Shown: positions 9,776 through 23,019, numbered from the stretch's first letter. The stretch: 64,000 nt of DNA from Accumulibacter sp. (GCF_023806565.1 NZ_JAMTDV010000066.1:78095-142094), one strand, 5' to 3'. Numbers and translations are program-made. The notes: a model not told the origin generated them from the letters alone.

Positions 9776-10181
9776 CCGCGCAGCGCCGCAAGCCCGCCCG
9801 GACGCGCACCCGATCCCCTCCCGGCAACGACGGATCGGTACCACTCGGTGGCTCGCCCTGCGCGATGCCCGCGTCTCCTCGTGACACCGTCCTGCGACCG
9901 AAGAGGCTCGCGCGCACCGGCCGCCGATTTGCCAGGGAGAAGACCACGGCATCGCGGGGTCTTTGATAAATCCGGCGTTTGATGCGAAGATTCGGGGCAC
10001 GCCAGTTCCTTGCCGAATCTCGGGTACTCGTTCTTCGACCGGCAACGTTCTCGCCTATCGGGCCCACCCGCGTTGACCGTGTCAGAACTCCTGAAAGCAT
10101 GCGCCTCACCGAATATTCTCCAGTTCCTCGAGTCAACCGGGACCTTCGACCTGACCCAATCGTGTGCCCGGAGAAACTTCC
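9776..10181. other. Intergenic region kdpE-glk
   Basis: About 400 bases without a convincing gene. A weak hairpin (AAGACC 9940-9945 / GGTCTT 9958-9963, with a partial inner stem) followed by TTGAT could end the kdp transcript. The glk promoter should lie to its right, but I could not pick out -35/-10 boxes with confidence. Confidence 0.45.
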
Positions 10182-11147
10182 TTGAGTCCTCCCACCATGC
10201 TGGTTGCCGACGTCGGTGGCACGCGCGCCCGCTTTGCCCTGCTCGACGAGTCGGGCTCACCCGCTCAGGTACGCATTCTCGCGGTGGCCGACTTTGCGAG
10301 TCCGGTCGAGGCGATCCGTGCCTACCTCGCGGACCTTGGCGGTGCGGCCCCGGAAGCAGCAGCGATCGCACTGGCGGCGCCAGTTCATGACGAAGTGATA
10401 CGGCTGACCAACGGCGCCTGGACCTTCGCCCGCGCGGAGATCAGCGAACAACTCGGCCTGCAGCGCCTGCTCCTGCTCAACGACTTCACCGCGCTCGCAC
10501 TGGCAGTGCCACACCTCGCTGACGACGAGCTCTACCAGGTGGGCACGGGCCTGCCGGTAGCGTCGGCGACGAAGGGGGTGATCGGCCCCGGCACCGGTCT
10601 CGGCGTCTCGGGAGTGTTGTTCGATCGCGGGCGCTGGCTGGCGCTGACCGGCGAAGGCGGTCATTGTTCGCTGGCACCGGCCGACGAACGCGAGTCGGCA
10701 ATTCTTGCCCATGCCTGGCGCGAATTCGACCATGTTTCCGCCGAACGCCTGCTTTCGGGCAGCGGCCTGCCCTTGCTGCACCGCCTGGTTGCCGCAGTCG
10801 ACGGTCGTCGCTGCGAGCCGTGGACGACCGCTGAGATCGTCGCACGCGCTGTCGCCGGTACTGACGTTCAGTGCCGGGCGGTGATCGAAACCTTCTGCGC
10901 GATGCTCGGCACCGTGGCGGGAAATCTTGCGCTGACGCTGGGCGCCCGCGGCGGTGTCTATATCGGCGGTGGTATCATTCCGCGCTTGGGCGAACTGTTC
11001 GAGAGATCGGCTTTTCGTGCGCGTTTCGAGGCCAAGGGGCGCTTTGCTTCCTACTTGGCCACAATTCCGACCTATGTAATGCTTTCTCCCACGCCGGCGC
11101 TGCTTGGTGCTGCCCACGCTTTGGCCGAGAGCGGGGATTGTCCATGA
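10182..11147 (+). CDS. glk: Glucokinase
   Basis: A 321-aa ATP-dependent glucokinase of the bacterial Glk (ROK-unrelated) type, giving glucose-6-phosphate. It shows the ATP-binding VADVGGTRARFAL near the N-terminus, the sugar-binding LLNDFTALALAVP, the GPGTGLGVSG phosphate loop and GEGGHCSLAP, and ends with KGRFASYLATIP. The TTG at 10182 gives 321 aa, the same length as E. coli Glk, and has GGAGAA 6 nt upstream. ATG at 10197 and GTG at 10164 are alternatives. It leads the glycogen cluster, so glucose released by debranching can re-enter metabolism. Confidence 0.93.
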   Translation: MSPPTMLVADVGGTRARFALLDESGSPAQVRILAVADFASPVEAIRAYLADLGGAAPEAAAIALAAPVHDEVIRLTNGAWTFARAEISEQLGLQRLLLLNDFTALALAVPHLADDELYQVGTGLPVASATKGVIGPGTGLGVSGVLFDRGRWLALTGEGGHCSLAPADERESAILAHAWREFDHVSAERLLSGSGLPLLHRLVAAVDGRRCEPWTTAEIVARAVAGTDVQCRAVIETFCAMLGTVAGNLALTLGARGGVYIGGGIIPRLGELFERSAFRARFEAKGRFASYLATIPTYVMLSPTPALLGAAHALAESGDCP

Positions 11148-11169
11148 ACCTTACTGGAGTATCCGCCTG

Positions 11170-13626
<2,457 letters not shown>

Positions 13627-13636
13627 GAAGTCTCCC

Positions 13637-15823
13637 ATGCTCGACCAACAAGAGATCATCGCCCTTTGCCGGGCGGAACACGGAAACCCGTACGCGGTCC
13701 TCGGAATGCACACCGACGCCGACGGCGGACTTTGGGTACGCAGCCTGCAACCAGGAGCAAGCTCGGTCGCCGTCGTCGATGCGAAGACCGCGAAGCAGAT
13801 TGCCCAGCTGAAGCACATCGAAATCGAAGGAGTCGAGGGGTTCTTCGAGGGAGTCATGCCGCGCCGCCGCAACCAATTCCCCTACCGCCTGCGCATCGTC
13901 TGGGCTGACGGCGCGGTGCAGGACACCGACGATCCCTACCGTTTCCCGACGGTACTCGGCGAAATGGACGTCTGGCTGCTCGCCGAAGGCTCGCACCTGC
14001 GCCCCTTCGAGCGACTTGGCGCACATCTGTGCGAGATCGACGGCGTTCCCGGCACGGTTTTCGCGGTCTGGGCGCCGGACGCACAGCGGGTCAGCGTCGT
14101 CGGCGATTTCAACACCTGGGATGGTCGTCGTCATCCCATGCGCCTGCGCCGCGAATGCGGTGTGTGGGAAATCTTTCTTCCCGGAGTGGGCGCCGGAGCG
14201 CACTACAAGTTTGAAATTCGCTCTCGCGACGGTTATCTGCTGCCACTCAAGTCCGACCCCTACGGTTTCCGGGCCGAAATGCGCCCGTCGACCGCGTCGA
14301 TCGTCTGTGCCCTGCCACCTCCGGTCGAGCCGTCGACGATACCCGCCGGCGATCAACTGGATGCACCGCTGTCGGTCTACGAAGTGCATCTGGCATCGTG
14401 GCGGCGCGCCGATGACGGCGGCTTTCCCGACTGGCAGCGGCTGAGCGAGACGCTGATCCCGTACGTCGTCGATCTGGGTTTCACGCATATCGAACTGCTG
14501 CCGATTTCGGAACATCCTTTCGACGGATCCTGGGGATATCAGCCACTCGGACTCTATTCGCCAACGGCCCGTCACGGCGACCCGGCCGGATTCCGCGAAT
14601 TCGTCGCTTCGTGCCATGCCGCCGGACTGCGCGTCATCGCCGACTGGGTACCGGCGCACTTCCCGACCGACGAACACGGTCTCGGACGTTTCGACGGCAC
14701 GGCGCTCTACGAGCACGCCGACCCGCGCGAAGGAATGCACCAGGACTGGGGCACCCTGATCTACAACTTTGGCCGCCGCGAAGTCAGCAACTACCTGATC
14801 GGCAACGCGCTGTTCTGGATCGAGCGCTATGGTATCGACGGGCTGCGGGTCGATGCCGTCGCCTCGATGCTCTACCGCGACTACAGCCGGGAGGACGGGC
14901 AGTGGCTGCCGAACATTCATGGCGGCCGCGAGAACCTCGAAGCCGTCGCTTTCCTGCGCCGGATGAACGAGGTGCTCGGCCAGCAACACCCCGGCGCATC
15001 CACTTACGCCGAGGAATCGACCGCCTGGCCAATGGTCAGCCGGCCACCCGAGATGGGCGGCCTCGGCTTCCATTACAAGTGGAACATGGGCTGGATGCAC
15101 GACGTCCTCGACTACATGACGAGAGATCCGGTACATCGCAAGTATCATCACAACCAGCTCAGCTTCGGCATGATGTATGCCTACACCGAGAACTTCATCC
15201 TGCCGCTTTCGCACGATGAGGTCGTGCACGGCAAGGGCTCGCTGATCAGCAAGATGGCGGGCGACTACTGGCAGAAGTTCGCCAACCTGCGCGCACTTTA
15301 TGGCTACATGTGGGCGCATCCAGGCAAGAAGCTGCTGTTCATGGGTGGGGAAATCGGTCAGTGGAACGAGTGGAATCACGATGCGTCGCTCGACTGGGGA
15401 CTGCTCGACTTCCCGCTGCATGCCGGCGTGCGTGACCTCATCCGGGACCTGAACGGCGTCTACCGCAGCAATCCGGCTCTGCATCAGATCGATTTCGATC
15501 CGGCCGGCTTTGAGTGGATCGCCGCCGACGACGCCGAATGTTCGGTCGTCGCCTTCGTCCGCTGGTCTCGCGACCGCTCGCGTGCCGTCCTCTACGTCGG
15601 CAACTTCACGCCGGTCGTCCGCCACGGCTATCGCATCGGCGTGCCGCTGCCAGGCGAATATCGCGAACGAATCAATACCGACTCGGAATACTACGGCGGC
15701 AGCAACGTCGGCAACGGGCCCGGCCCGGTCTATGCGGAGCAGGTGCCGGCGCACGGTCGCGAATGGTCGGTGAACCTGACCCTGCCGCCGCTCGCCGCGC
15801 TGTACTTCGAGTGGGCGACGTGA
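13637..15823 (+). CDS. glgB: 1,4-alpha-glucan branching enzyme
   Basis: A 728-aa GH13 branching enzyme, the same length as E. coli GlgB, introducing alpha-1,6 branches. It has an N-terminal CBM48-type region with [20 protein letters not shown]. The catalytic barrel contains [11 protein letters not shown], the nucleophile Asp406 in [17 protein letters not shown], the acid Glu in YAEESTAWP, and [11 protein letters not shown]. Its 3' end overlaps the glgX start. Confidence 0.97.
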   Translation: MLDQQEIIALCRAEHGNPYAVLGMHTDADGGLWVRSLQPGASSVAVVDAKTAKQIAQLKHIEIEGVEGFFEGVMPRRRNQFPYRLRIVWADGAVQDTDDPYRFPTVLGEMDVWLLAEGSHLRPFERLGAHLCEIDGVPGTVFAVWAPDAQRVSVVGDFNTWDGRRHPMRLRRECGVWEIFLPGVGAGAHYKFEIRSRDGYLLPLKSDPYGFRAEMRPSTASIVCALPPPVEPSTIPAGDQLDAPLSVYEVHLASWRRADDGGFPDWQRLSETLIPYVVDLGFTHIELLPISEHPFDGSWGYQPLGLYSPTARHGDPAGFREFVASCHAAGLRVIADWVPAHFPTDEHGLGRFDGTALYEHADPREGMHQDWGTLIYNFGRREVSNYLIGNALFWIERYGIDGLRVDAVASMLYRDYSREDGQWLPNIHGGRENLEAVAFLRRMNEVLGQQHPGASTYAEESTAWPMVSRPPEMGGLGFHYKWNMGWMHDVLDYMTRDPVHRKYHHNQLSFGMMYAYTENFILPLSHDEVVHGKGSLISKMAGDYWQKFANLRALYGYMWAHPGKKLLFMGGEIGQWNEWNHDASLDWGLLDFPLHAGVRDLIRDLNGVYRSNPALHQIDFDPAGFEWIAADDAECSVVAFVRWSRDRSRAVLYVGNFTPVVRHGYRIGVPLPGEYRERINTDSEYYGGSNVGNGPGPVYAEQVPAHGREWSVNLTLPPLAALYFEWAT

Positions 15824-17820
15824 TCGACAGCGTCAGTCTCGAAGCCGGGCGGCCCTGGCCGCTCGGTGCCAGTTGGGACGGTCACGGAGTCAACTTCGCG
15901 CTCTTTTCGGCACACGCCGAAGGAGTCGACCTTTGTCTGTTCGACGGCATGCGGATGCGTGCGTTGCCCTTGCGCGAATGCAGCGATCAGGTGTGGCACG
16001 GCTACCTTGCCGGTGCCGGGCCGGGAATGCGCTACGCCTATCGCGTACACGGGCCATATGCGCCGGATAAGGGACACCGTTTCAACGCTCATCGCCTGCT
16101 GCTCGATCCCTACGCCCGAGAGATTGTCGGCCGCTTTTCCTGGCCGGCGCATGATGATCCCGCGCACAGCCTGACGGCGGCCGTCGTGGACGAACGCTTC
16201 GACTGGGGCGACGATACCGCACCGGCGATCCCCTGGAGCGAAACGGTGCTCTACGAGGCGCATGTCAAGGGGATCAGCCGCCAACATCCGGATGTTCCGG
16301 AGGTGCTGCGCGGCACCTACGCCGGCCTCGCTGCTCCGGTCATGATCGAACACTTCCGGCGGCTTGGCGTCACCTCGCTCAACCTGCTGCCGGTGCACTT
16401 CTTCCTCGACGAGCAGCGCCTGGCGAACGAAGGTCGAGTCAATTACTGGGGCTACAACTCGCTCGCCTTCTTTGCCCCGGAGCCGCGTTATGCTGCGCGC
16501 ATCGGCGGCCAGTCGGTGATCGCCGAGTTCAAGACGATGGTCCGTTCGCTGCACGCCGCCGGCCTCGAAGTGATTCTCGACGTGGTCTTCAATCACACCG
16601 CGGAAACCGACGAATGGGGTCCGACGCTGTCGTTTCGCGGCATCGACAACCTCAGTTACTATCGTCTGCCCGCCGGCAATTTCGCCGCCTACGAGAACTT
16701 CAGCGGTTGCGGCAACACGCTCAACGTCGCCCACCCGCGCGTCCTGCAACTGGTGATGGATGCGCTGCGCTATTGGGTCGAGGTGATGCATGTCGACGGT
16801 TTCCGTTTCGACCTCGCCGCCGCCTTGACGCGCGACAGCGCGTTTCTCGCCGCGCTCCGGCAGGATCCCGCGTTGCAGCGCACCAAGCTGATCGCCGAGC
16901 CCTGGGACATCGGCCCGCAGGGTTATCGCCTGGGCCGCTTTCTGCCCGGCTGGAGCGAATGGAACGACCGCTTTCGCGACGACGTACGCGCCTTCTGGCT
17001 GACGCACGAGGCCGGCGCCGGACAGCTCGCGCAGCGGCTCGCCGGGTCGAGCGAAATCTTTCGCATCGCTGGACGCGCTCCCCAGGCGGGCACCAACTTC
17101 GTCACCGCACACGACGGGTTTACCCTGCGCGACCTGGTCAGCTATCAAACGAAGCACAACGAGCTCAACGGCGAGGACAACCGCGACGGGCACGGCCACA
17201 ACTGCTCCTGGAATTGTGGGGAAGAGGGCGAAAGCAGCGATCCGGCCGTGCTCGGACGTCGCCGCCGTCTGCAGCGTGCGCTGTTGACCACGCTGATGAT
17301 TTCCCAGGGCGTACCCATGCTGCAGGGGGGAGACGAGCTCGGGCGCAGCCAGGCTGGCAACAACAACGCCTACTGCCAGGATAACGCGATGACCTGGCTC
17401 GACTGGCGCAATGCCGACCCCGACCTGATCGCGTTCGTCGCCGGTCTGATCGCGCTGCGTCGGCGATTTCCGCAACTGCGCCGGCGAACCTGGCTGAGCG
17501 GCGAAACGAACGGCGCCGGGCAGCCCGACGTCGACTGGTGGCATCCGGCGGGAAGACCGATGCGCATCGCCGACTGGCAATCAAAAAAACTTGGCGCGTT
17601 CGGCATGCAACTCGCTCCCGAGACGCCGACGACCAGTGATCAAGGCCAAACCTTGCTGTGCCTGATCAACCGCGACGAAATCCCGGTTTCCTTCCTGCTG
17701 CCGGCAGGCGTCTGGCAGCAGATATGCGAGAGCGGGGCGCATTCCCCGTTCGCCGCCTGCCGGCGCGAGAAGACCACGCCAGTGGCGGCGCGCAGCGTGC
17801 AGATTCTCGCGCGCGAGTGA
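15820..17820 (+). CDS. glgX: Glycogen debranching enzyme GlgX
   Basis: A 666-aa GH13 isoamylase-type debranching enzyme acting on limit dextrins. Visible are the N-terminal [31 protein letters not shown], the nucleophile motif VDGFRFDLA, the acid AEPWDIG and [14 protein letters not shown]. The GTG at 15820 overlaps the glgB stop; an in-frame GTG at 15811 is possible. It completes glk-glgP-glgB-glgX. No synthesis genes glgA or glgC lie in the window. Confidence 0.96.
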   Translation: MIDSVSLEAGRPWPLGASWDGHGVNFALFSAHAEGVDLCLFDGMRMRALPLRECSDQVWHGYLAGAGPGMRYAYRVHGPYAPDKGHRFNAHRLLLDPYAREIVGRFSWPAHDDPAHSLTAAVVDERFDWGDDTAPAIPWSETVLYEAHVKGISRQHPDVPEVLRGTYAGLAAPVMIEHFRRLGVTSLNLLPVHFFLDEQRLANEGRVNYWGYNSLAFFAPEPRYAARIGGQSVIAEFKTMVRSLHAAGLEVILDVVFNHTAETDEWGPTLSFRGIDNLSYYRLPAGNFAAYENFSGCGNTLNVAHPRVLQLVMDALRYWVEVMHVDGFRFDLAAALTRDSAFLAALRQDPALQRTKLIAEPWDIGPQGYRLGRFLPGWSEWNDRFRDDVRAFWLTHEAGAGQLAQRLAGSSEIFRIAGRAPQAGTNFVTAHDGFTLRDLVSYQTKHNELNGEDNRDGHGHNCSWNCGEEGESSDPAVLGRRRRLQRALLTTLMISQGVPMLQGGDELGRSQAGNNNAYCQDNAMTWLDWRNADPDLIAFVAGLIALRRRFPQLRRRTWLSGETNGAGQPDVDWWHPAGRPMRIADWQSKKLGAFGMQLAPETPTTSDQGQTLLCLINRDEIPVSFLLPAGVWQQICESGAHSPFAACRREKTTPVAARSVQILARE

Positions 17821-17826
17821 TCGCGT

Positions 17827-17859
17827 CCGCGGCACGGCTGCTCGGCTGCCGTGCCGCGG
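17827..17859. terminator. Strong hairpin between convergent glgX and Nudix gene
   Basis: CCGCGGCACGGC (17827-17838) pairs perfectly with GCCGTGCCGCGG (17848-17859) around a 9-base loop. It lies in the 52-base gap between two convergent genes. There is no clear T-run. A bidirectional terminator or transcript-end stabiliser is the natural reading. Confidence 0.75.
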
Positions 17860-17872
17860 GTAAGGAATCGTT

Positions 17873-18820
17873 CTAGGGCCAGCCACGCATCAGCGCGATG
17901 CCGTGCCCGCCCCGGCTGCGCGCCACATCGAGCAATTCGGGCCGCAGACCGCCGAGCGCGTAGACCGGCAGTGGCGAGCATTCGACCAGACGCGCGAATT
18001 CCTCCCAACCCATGCCTGCCGCTCCCGGATGGCTGGCAGTCGGCAGGAGCGGGCCGAGAACGACGAAGTCGAGGCCGAGCTCGGCTGCCCGCGCAAGATC
18101 GGCAGCACCATGACACGAGGCGGCGACCCGCGCGAACTCCGGCCGTCGCTCGATTTCCCACAGGCGCTGCGAGGACAGATGCAGTCCCTGTGCCGCGACC
18201 GCATGCGCGAGCTCCGCGTCGTCATTGATCAGCACCATGGTCTGCGGCCACTCTCCAGCCAGCGCCACGACGGCGCGCGCAAGGGCTCGGCGTTGCTCGG
18301 CGGGCAGCGTCTTGTCGCGCACCTGGAACAGGCGCAGCCCCTTCGCGAGCCCCGTCTTCAGCCGCGCCAACTCGGCCGTGACACCATTCTCCGTAGCATT
18401 GCTCAGCGCGTACAGCGGCGGCAGCGCGAGGGCTCTCAGGATCGGAGCATTGGCCGGCAGGATCGGGGCCACCGTCGCCGCTGCACCGGCCGTCATCCAG
18501 ACCAGGGCACTGTGTTCGATCGGCGCAGGCTCGCCATGCCAGGAGTGGACGCGATAGAAGCGCAGACGAACCGTCGCATGCGGATAGCTGAACTGGCAAG
18601 TGACCCAGGGCCAGGCATGATCGACGCGGACGCCGAGTTCTTCCTGCAGTTCGCGAACGAGTGCCGCGCGTGCCGTCTCGCCGGGCTCGACCTTGCCGCC
18701 CGGAAACTCCCAGTAGCCGGCGCAAGCCTTTCCCGGCGGACGCTGCGCCAGAAGGAATTCGGGAGCTGCCGGGTCGCCACGCAGCATCACCGCCGCTGCG
18801 ACTTCGGTGACCGGCGTCAC
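17873..18820 (-). CDS. Nudix hydrolase (MutT) fused to a thiamine-phosphate-synthase-like domain
   Basis: A 315-aa hybrid found in many beta- and gammaproteobacteria. Residues about 1-135 form a MutT domain with a full Nudix box (G-x5-E-x7-REL-QEELG, within [20 protein letters not shown]), expected to hydrolyse 8-oxo-dGTP-like nucleotides. Residues about 145-315 are ThiE/TenI-like, with [48 protein letters not shown] and a final [10 protein letters not shown]. The GTG start was chosen because it overlaps the stop of the upstream ATPase gene (GTGA, 18817-18820). The C-terminal part may no longer make thiamine phosphate. Confidence 0.9.
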   Translation of the reverse strand: MTPVTEVAAAVMLRGDPAAPEFLLAQRPPGKACAGYWEFPGGKVEPGETARAALVRELQEELGVRVDHAWPWVTCQFSYPHATVRLRFYRVHSWHGEPAPIEHSALVWMTAGAAATVAPILPANAPILRALALPPLYALSNATENGVTAELARLKTGLAKGLRLFQVRDKTLPAEQRRALARAVVALAGEWPQTMVLINDDAELAHAVAAQGLHLSSQRLWEIERRPEFARVAASCHGAADLARAAELGLDFVVLGPLLPTASHPGAAGMGWEEFARLVECSPLPVYALGGLRPELLDVARSRGGHGIALMRGWP

Positions 18821-19755
18821 CGGTCGGCCGGCGCAACACCGCGCCCCATGTTGGCGCGCTGCCTCCTCCGGGACCTCGGCGCGCCCGCATGACCACCCGC
18901 CCAATCGCGGGCAAACTGCCAGGCGACGCGTCCGCTGCGCGAACCGCGCTCGAGCGCCCAGTTGAGCGCGTCGCGCTCGGCACGGCGAATCTCGTCGGCC
19001 GGACAGCCAAACGACTTGAGCCAATGGGCAACGATATGCAGGTAAGCGTCCTGATCGAAAGGGTAAAAGGAGATCCACAGGCCGAAGCGTTCCGACAGCG
19101 AAATCTTCTCCTCGATCGACTCGCCCGGATGGATTTCCTCCCCGATGCGCTGGCCTTCCAGGTTTTCGGCGAAATACTCGGGCATCAGATGCCGCCGGTT
19201 CGAGGTGGCGTAGATCAGCACATTCTCGGGTGGAGCGGCGATCGAACCGTCGAGCGCGACCTTCAGTGCCTTGTAGCGCGCGTCGCCGGAATCGAACGAG
19301 AGGTCGTCGCAGAAGACGATGAAGCGCTCCGGACGCCCTTCGATCAGTTCGACGATGTCCGGCAGATCGGTCAGGTCGCCCTTTTCCACTTCGATCACGC
19401 GCAGTCCCTGCGCTGCGTATTCGTTGAGCAGCGCCTTGATCAGCGAAGACTTGCCCGAGCCGCGAGCACCGGTGAGCAGCACGTTGTTCGCTGGCTGACC
19501 GGCGACGAAGTGACGGGTGTTGGTCTCGATGCGCGCCTTCTGTTCGTCGATGCCCTGCAGATCGCTCAGGCGGATTCCGGGCAGGCGGCCGATCGCCTGC
19601 AGGTAGCCGGCGCCGCGCCGGGTACGCCAGCGAAACGCGCAGGCCGCCGCCCAGTCCGGAACCGGCGAGGGTGGAGGCAGCAAGGGCTCGAGGCGGTCGA
19701 GCAACTGCTCGGCCCGAAACAGGAAGTGCTCGAGTTGCCGGAGAGATTCGATCAT
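18817..19755 (-). CDS. DUF815-type ATPase
   Basis: A 312-aa AAA-like ATPase of the DUF815 family. Walker A is [14 protein letters not shown], a Walker B-like segment is [11 protein letters not shown], and sensor-like [13 protein letters not shown] follows. The N-terminal 70 residues are helical and unlike known domains. The ATG at 19755 faces mltA across a 48-base divergent spacer that contains AGTATACT. Its stop overlaps the Nudix/ThiE-like gene. The cellular role of the family is not settled. Confidence 0.88.
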   Translation of the reverse strand: MIESLRQLEHFLFRAEQLLDRLEPLLPPPSPVPDWAAACAFRWRTRRGAGYLQAIGRLPGIRLSDLQGIDEQKARIETNTRHFVAGQPANNVLLTGARGSGKSSLIKALLNEYAAQGLRVIEVEKGDLTDLPDIVELIEGRPERFIVFCDDLSFDSGDARYKALKVALDGSIAAPPENVLIYATSNRRHLMPEYFAENLEGQRIGEEIHPGESIEEKISLSERFGLWISFYPFDQDAYLHIVAHWLKSFGCPADEIRRAERDALNWALERGSRSGRVAWQFARDWAGGHAGAPRSRRRQRANMGRGVAPADR

Positions 19756-19803
19756 CGGACAGTATACTTCGCGGTTCTGGGAACCCGACACTCTAGCCAA
19801 ACC

Positions 19804-20997
19804 ATGCGCAAAAGCCAATCGCGCGCCTCGCTCGCGCTCGCCGCCGCACTGCTCACCGCTTGCAGCACCGCTCCGCCAGGCCCCTGTCCGATTTGTCCCA
19901 CGGCTGCCGGGGTGTCGCCGGCAACGCCGCAGGCAGCCGCCAGACCACTGCAGGCGGCACGCTGGAATGACCTGCCCGGCTGGGGCGAAGACGATCTGGC
20001 GGCTGCCTGGCCCGCATTCCTGCAATCGTGTCGCGGACTGGCGAGCCGCCCGCAATGGCCACAATGGAAGGCCGTCTGCGACGAGGCCCGCGGGCTGGCG
20101 GAACCTTCGACGGCGGTCGTCCGCCGCTTCTTCGAATCGCGTCTGCAACCCTGGTTGCTGACCAATCCCGACGGAACGACGAGCGGACTGATGACCGGCT
20201 ACTACGAGCCGCTGTTGCACGGCTCGCGCACGCGCGGCAAGCCGTATCTGCAACCGGTGCTCGGGGTGCCGCCCGATCTCCTGACCATCGACCTGGGCAC
20301 GCTGCTGCCGGAGCTCAAGAACCAGCGCCTGCGCGGTCGTCTGCAGGGCAACAAGGTGGTGCCATATTACTCGCGTGCGGAAATCACCAGTCGCGAGGCG
20401 GAGCACGCCGACCGCGTCCTGCTCTACGTGGACGATCCCGTCGAGCTGTTCTTCCTGCAGGTCCAGGGCTCGGGCCGGGTCCGGCTGGCCGACGGCACCG
20501 TCGTGCGCCTGCTGTATGCCGACCAGAACGGCCACCCCTATCAGTCGATCGGGCGCGTGCTCGTCGATCGCGGCGAGCTGACTCTCGAACAGGCGTCGAT
20601 GGCGGGAATCAAGCAATGGGCGAAAGCCAACCCGAACCGGGTCAGCGAACTGCTGAACAGCAACCCCAGTTATGTCTTCTTCCGCGAGCAGCCGGCGAAG
20701 GGCAATGACGGCCCGAACGGTGCGCTGGGCGTGCCGCTGCTGCCGGAGCGCAGCGTCGCCGTCGATCCTGCCTACACACCGCTTGGCGCGCCCGTTTTCC
20801 TGTCCACCAGCCAGCCGGATTCCGCCAAACCGCTGCGCCGTCTGGTTCTTGCTCAGGACACCGGCAGCGCGATTCGCGGCGCCGTCCGTGCCGACCTCTT
20901 CTGGGGTTTCGGTCCGCAGGCCGGCCACCAGGCCGGACGCATGCGGCAGCAGGGTCAGATGTGGCTCCTCCTGCCACCGGGCCTCGCACCAAAGTAG
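19804..20997 (+). CDS. mltA: Membrane-bound lytic murein transglycosylase A
   Basis: A 397-aa outer-membrane lipoprotein that cleaves peptidoglycan glycan strands. Signal peptide with lipobox LLTAC (Cys near residue 20). The MltA barrel follows: MTGYYEPLLHGS, QVQGSGRVRLADG, QNGHPYQSIG. The 3D-type C-terminal domain has VDPAYTPLGAPVFL and LAQDTGSAIRGAVRADLFWG with the expected catalytic Asp. Slightly longer than E. coli MltA (365 aa) because of an Ala/Pro-rich linker after the lipobox. Confidence 0.95.
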   Translation: MRKSQSRASLALAAALLTACSTAPPGPCPICPTAAGVSPATPQAAARPLQAARWNDLPGWGEDDLAAAWPAFLQSCRGLASRPQWPQWKAVCDEARGLAEPSTAVVRRFFESRLQPWLLTNPDGTTSGLMTGYYEPLLHGSRTRGKPYLQPVLGVPPDLLTIDLGTLLPELKNQRLRGRLQGNKVVPYYSRAEITSREAEHADRVLLYVDDPVELFFLQVQGSGRVRLADGTVVRLLYADQNGHPYQSIGRVLVDRGELTLEQASMAGIKQWAKANPNRVSELLNSNPSYVFFREQPAKGNDGPNGALGVPLLPERSVAVDPAYTPLGAPVFLSTSQPDSAKPLRRLVLAQDTGSAIRGAVRADLFWGFGPQAGHQAGRMRQQGQMWLLLPPGLAPK

Positions 20998-21037
20998 GAG
21001 ACCGGCACGGCAATTTGGTGCATGCAATCCCTATAGT

Positions 21038-21063
21038 GGTGCGCCGATCGCTGTGGGCGCACC
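21038..21063. promoter_or_regulatory. Inverted repeat upstream of amt (candidate activator site or mltA terminator)
   Basis: GGTGCGCC (21038-21045) and GGCGCACC (21056-21063) form a perfect 8-base dyad around 10 bases, about 65 bases upstream of the sigma-54 promoter. A further GGTGC at 21017-21021 is exactly 21 bases (two helical turns) away. GGTGC/GCACC half-sites are the core of NtrC sites, but the spacing here is not the textbook one. A transcript-end hairpin for mltA is an alternative. Confidence 0.4.
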
Positions 21064-21125
21064 GAATTTGTGCAGACAGGTCCCCAAAATGGAGCGTAAG
21101 TAATTGTTTTTGTGCATACATACCA

Positions 21126-21142
21126 TTGGCGCGAAACTTGCT
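21126..21142 (+). promoter_or_regulatory. Sigma-54 (-24/-12) promoter of amt
   Basis: TTGGCGCGAAACTTGCT matches the consensus YTGGCACG-N4-TTGCW with one change (A to G in the -24 box) and exact spacing. It ends 32 bases before the amt ATG, so expression under nitrogen limitation via RpoN/NtrC is likely. Confidence 0.75.
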
Positions 21143-21173
21143 TTACGGCTCCCGACGATTTTACGGAGGAGCC

Positions 21174-22376
21174 ATGGAAGCACTCAAGTCTGGTAGCGAC
21201 GTTCTCTTCATTCTGCTCGGCGGCATCATGGTGCTGGCGATGCATTCGGGCTTTGCCTTTCTCGAACTGGGCACGGTGCGCAAGAAGAGCCAGGTCAACG
21301 CATTGGTGAAAATCCTGACCGATTTCTCGGTGTCGACGATCGCCTACTTTTTCGTCGGCTACGGCATCGCCTACGGAATCCACTTTTTCAGCGGTGCCGA
21401 ATCCTTGCTCCAGAAGAACGGTTTCGAACTGACCCGCTTCTTCTTTCTGCTCACCTTCGCGGCGGCAATCCCGGCGATCGTGTCGGGCGGCATCGCCGAA
21501 CGCGCGCGTTTCTACCCGCAACTGGCTGCGACCTTCCTCATCGTCGGCTTCATCTATCCCTTCTTCGAGAGCATCGCCTGGAACCAGGCGTTCGGCATCC
21601 AGGCGTGGCTGAAGGCCACTTACGGCGAAGAATTCCATGACTTCGCGGGATCGGTCGTGGTGCATGCGATGGGCGGCTGGATCGCGCTGCCCGCAGTCCT
21701 GCTGCTCGGCGCACGCTACGGACGCTACACCAAGGAGGGACGGATTTCCGCGCACCCGCCGTCGTCGATCCCCTTCCTGGCGCTAGGCGCCTGGATTCTC
21801 ACCGTCGGCTGGTTCGGCTTCAACGTCATGAGCGCACAGACGATCGACAAGATCTCGGGTCTCGTCGCGATCAATTCGCTGATGGCCATGGTCGGCGGCA
21901 CGCTGGTCGCCATGGTCGCCGGCAAGAACGACCCGGGCTTCGTGCATAACGGCCCGCTGGCCGGCCTGGTAGCCGTCTGTGCCGGCTCGGACGTCATGCA
22001 CCCGATTGGTGCGCTGCTCGTCGGTGGCGTCGCCGGCGGGCTGTTCGTCGTGATGTTCACGCTGACCCAGAACCGTTGGAAAATCGACGACGTTCTCGGC
22101 GTCTGGCCACTGCACGGCCTCTGCGGCGCCTGGGGCGGCATCGCCGCGGGCATTTTCGGCAGCCAGGCACTGGGCGGTACCGGTGGCGTCGCCCTCATGC
22201 CACAACTGCTGCTGACCGGCATGGCCATCGGCATCGCCCTGATCGGCAGCCTGGTGGTTTACGGTGTCCTGAAAGCCGTCGTCGGCCTGCGCCTCGATCA
22301 GGAACAGGAATACAACGGCGCCGACCTAGCAATCCACAACATCACGGCGACACCCGAGCGGGAGGTCAATTGGTGA
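21174..22376 (+). CDS. amt: Ammonium transporter (Amt/AmtB family)
   Basis: A 400-aa inner-membrane protein with about 11 hydrophobic segments. The two pore histidines of the family sit in SVVVHAMGGW and SDVMHPIGALL, and WPLHGLCGAWGGIAAGIFG is the conserved late helix. There is no separate signal peptide; the first helix (LFILLGGIMVLAMHSGFAFL) starts at residue 10, as in other proteins of this subfamily. RBS ACGGAGGAG is well placed. No glnK follows, so PII control would have to come from elsewhere in the genome. Confidence 0.95.
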   Translation: MEALKSGSDVLFILLGGIMVLAMHSGFAFLELGTVRKKSQVNALVKILTDFSVSTIAYFFVGYGIAYGIHFFSGAESLLQKNGFELTRFFFLLTFAAAIPAIVSGGIAERARFYPQLAATFLIVGFIYPFFESIAWNQAFGIQAWLKATYGEEFHDFAGSVVVHAMGGWIALPAVLLLGARYGRYTKEGRISAHPPSSIPFLALGAWILTVGWFGFNVMSAQTIDKISGLVAINSLMAMVGGTLVAMVAGKNDPGFVHNGPLAGLVAVCAGSDVMHPIGALLVGGVAGGLFVVMFTLTQNRWKIDDVLGVWPLHGLCGAWGGIAAGIFGSQALGGTGGVALMPQLLLTGMAIGIALIGSLVVYGVLKAVVGLRLDQEQEYNGADLAIHNITATPEREVNW

Positions 22377-22467
22377 GCTGACCGGAAGCAATCACGGTCG
22401 TTGGCAACGAATGTCAGCCAGGCGAACGGGGCGGTGGGGTGCGTGGCACTACCGCCCTCGTCGGCGC

Positions 22468-22764
22468 TCATAGGCTTTGGCCGGCTCCACGGCTGGCATG
22501 CCGGAACGCGAGGACTACAACCTTGCCTGAAGCAACGCGATAGTAGACATGCTACCTGACGCGGGACAAGTACAGGCGACGGAGACCTGGATATCGACGA
22601 GATTCTGACCGCGCGCCTACACCAGGCTGCAGTAACAGGAGATTCTTTGCTTCCTCGAAGTCGTCAGCGATTGCATCAGGGACAGCAGGTCGGTTGTCGC
22701 TCCACCACTGTACTCCTCGTTCCAACTGCGCGGCTGCGCGCGGGGTGACTTCAACCGAGACCAC
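22468..22764 (-). pseudogene. RelE/ParE-family toxin with internal stop codon
   Basis: From GTG at 22764 the frame encodes VEVTPRAAAQLERGVQWW and continues to LRRLYLSRVR, where codon 71 is TAG (22552-22554). In the same frame the next codons read HVYYRVASGKVVVLAFRHA, then SRGAGQSL and TGA at 22468. This is the typical end of a ParE/RelE-type toxin, and the TAG sits where relatives usually have Tyr (RY-HVYYR). Full length would be 98 aa. The gene follows a broken antitoxin in the usual antitoxin-toxin order. It is most simply a toxin inactivated by a nonsense mutation. Confidence 0.75.
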
Positions 22765-22769
22765 TTCGC

Positions 22770-22993
22770 TCAGGAAGTGCGGCGCAGGCGCCGAAGAAGT
22801 CCGTTGGCGGACATGGTCTCTCCACGATCCACTTGCGCTATCGATTCGAGCAACTCTGCTTCCAACGCTGGTGTGGTACCACGAAGGTCCGTTCTGTTTC
22901 CCGCGCCAGGATCATGACGACCGTACCCTCGGGGAATGGCTCCCCTTCGACGATGATCTTGCCGCCAACGACGGTACCAGTGGTAAGTTGCAT
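22770..22993 (-). pseudogene. Frameshifted antitoxin partner of the ParE/RelE-type toxin
   Basis: The minus-strand frame from ATG at 22993 encodes MQLTTGTVVGGKIIVEGEPF and continues to RTFVVP. It then runs into a false tail and a TAG. The continuing antitoxin sequence (TPALEAELLESIAQVDRGET, then SANGLLRRLRRTS and TGA at 22770) is in a different frame. The span is 224 bases, one short of 75 codons, so a single-base deletion near 22880 explains it. The stop lies 5 bases before the toxin GTG. It may be genuine decay or an assembly indel. Confidence 0.75.
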
Positions 22994-23019
22994 GAGCGCG
23001 ATACTACACTGCAGTCGCT

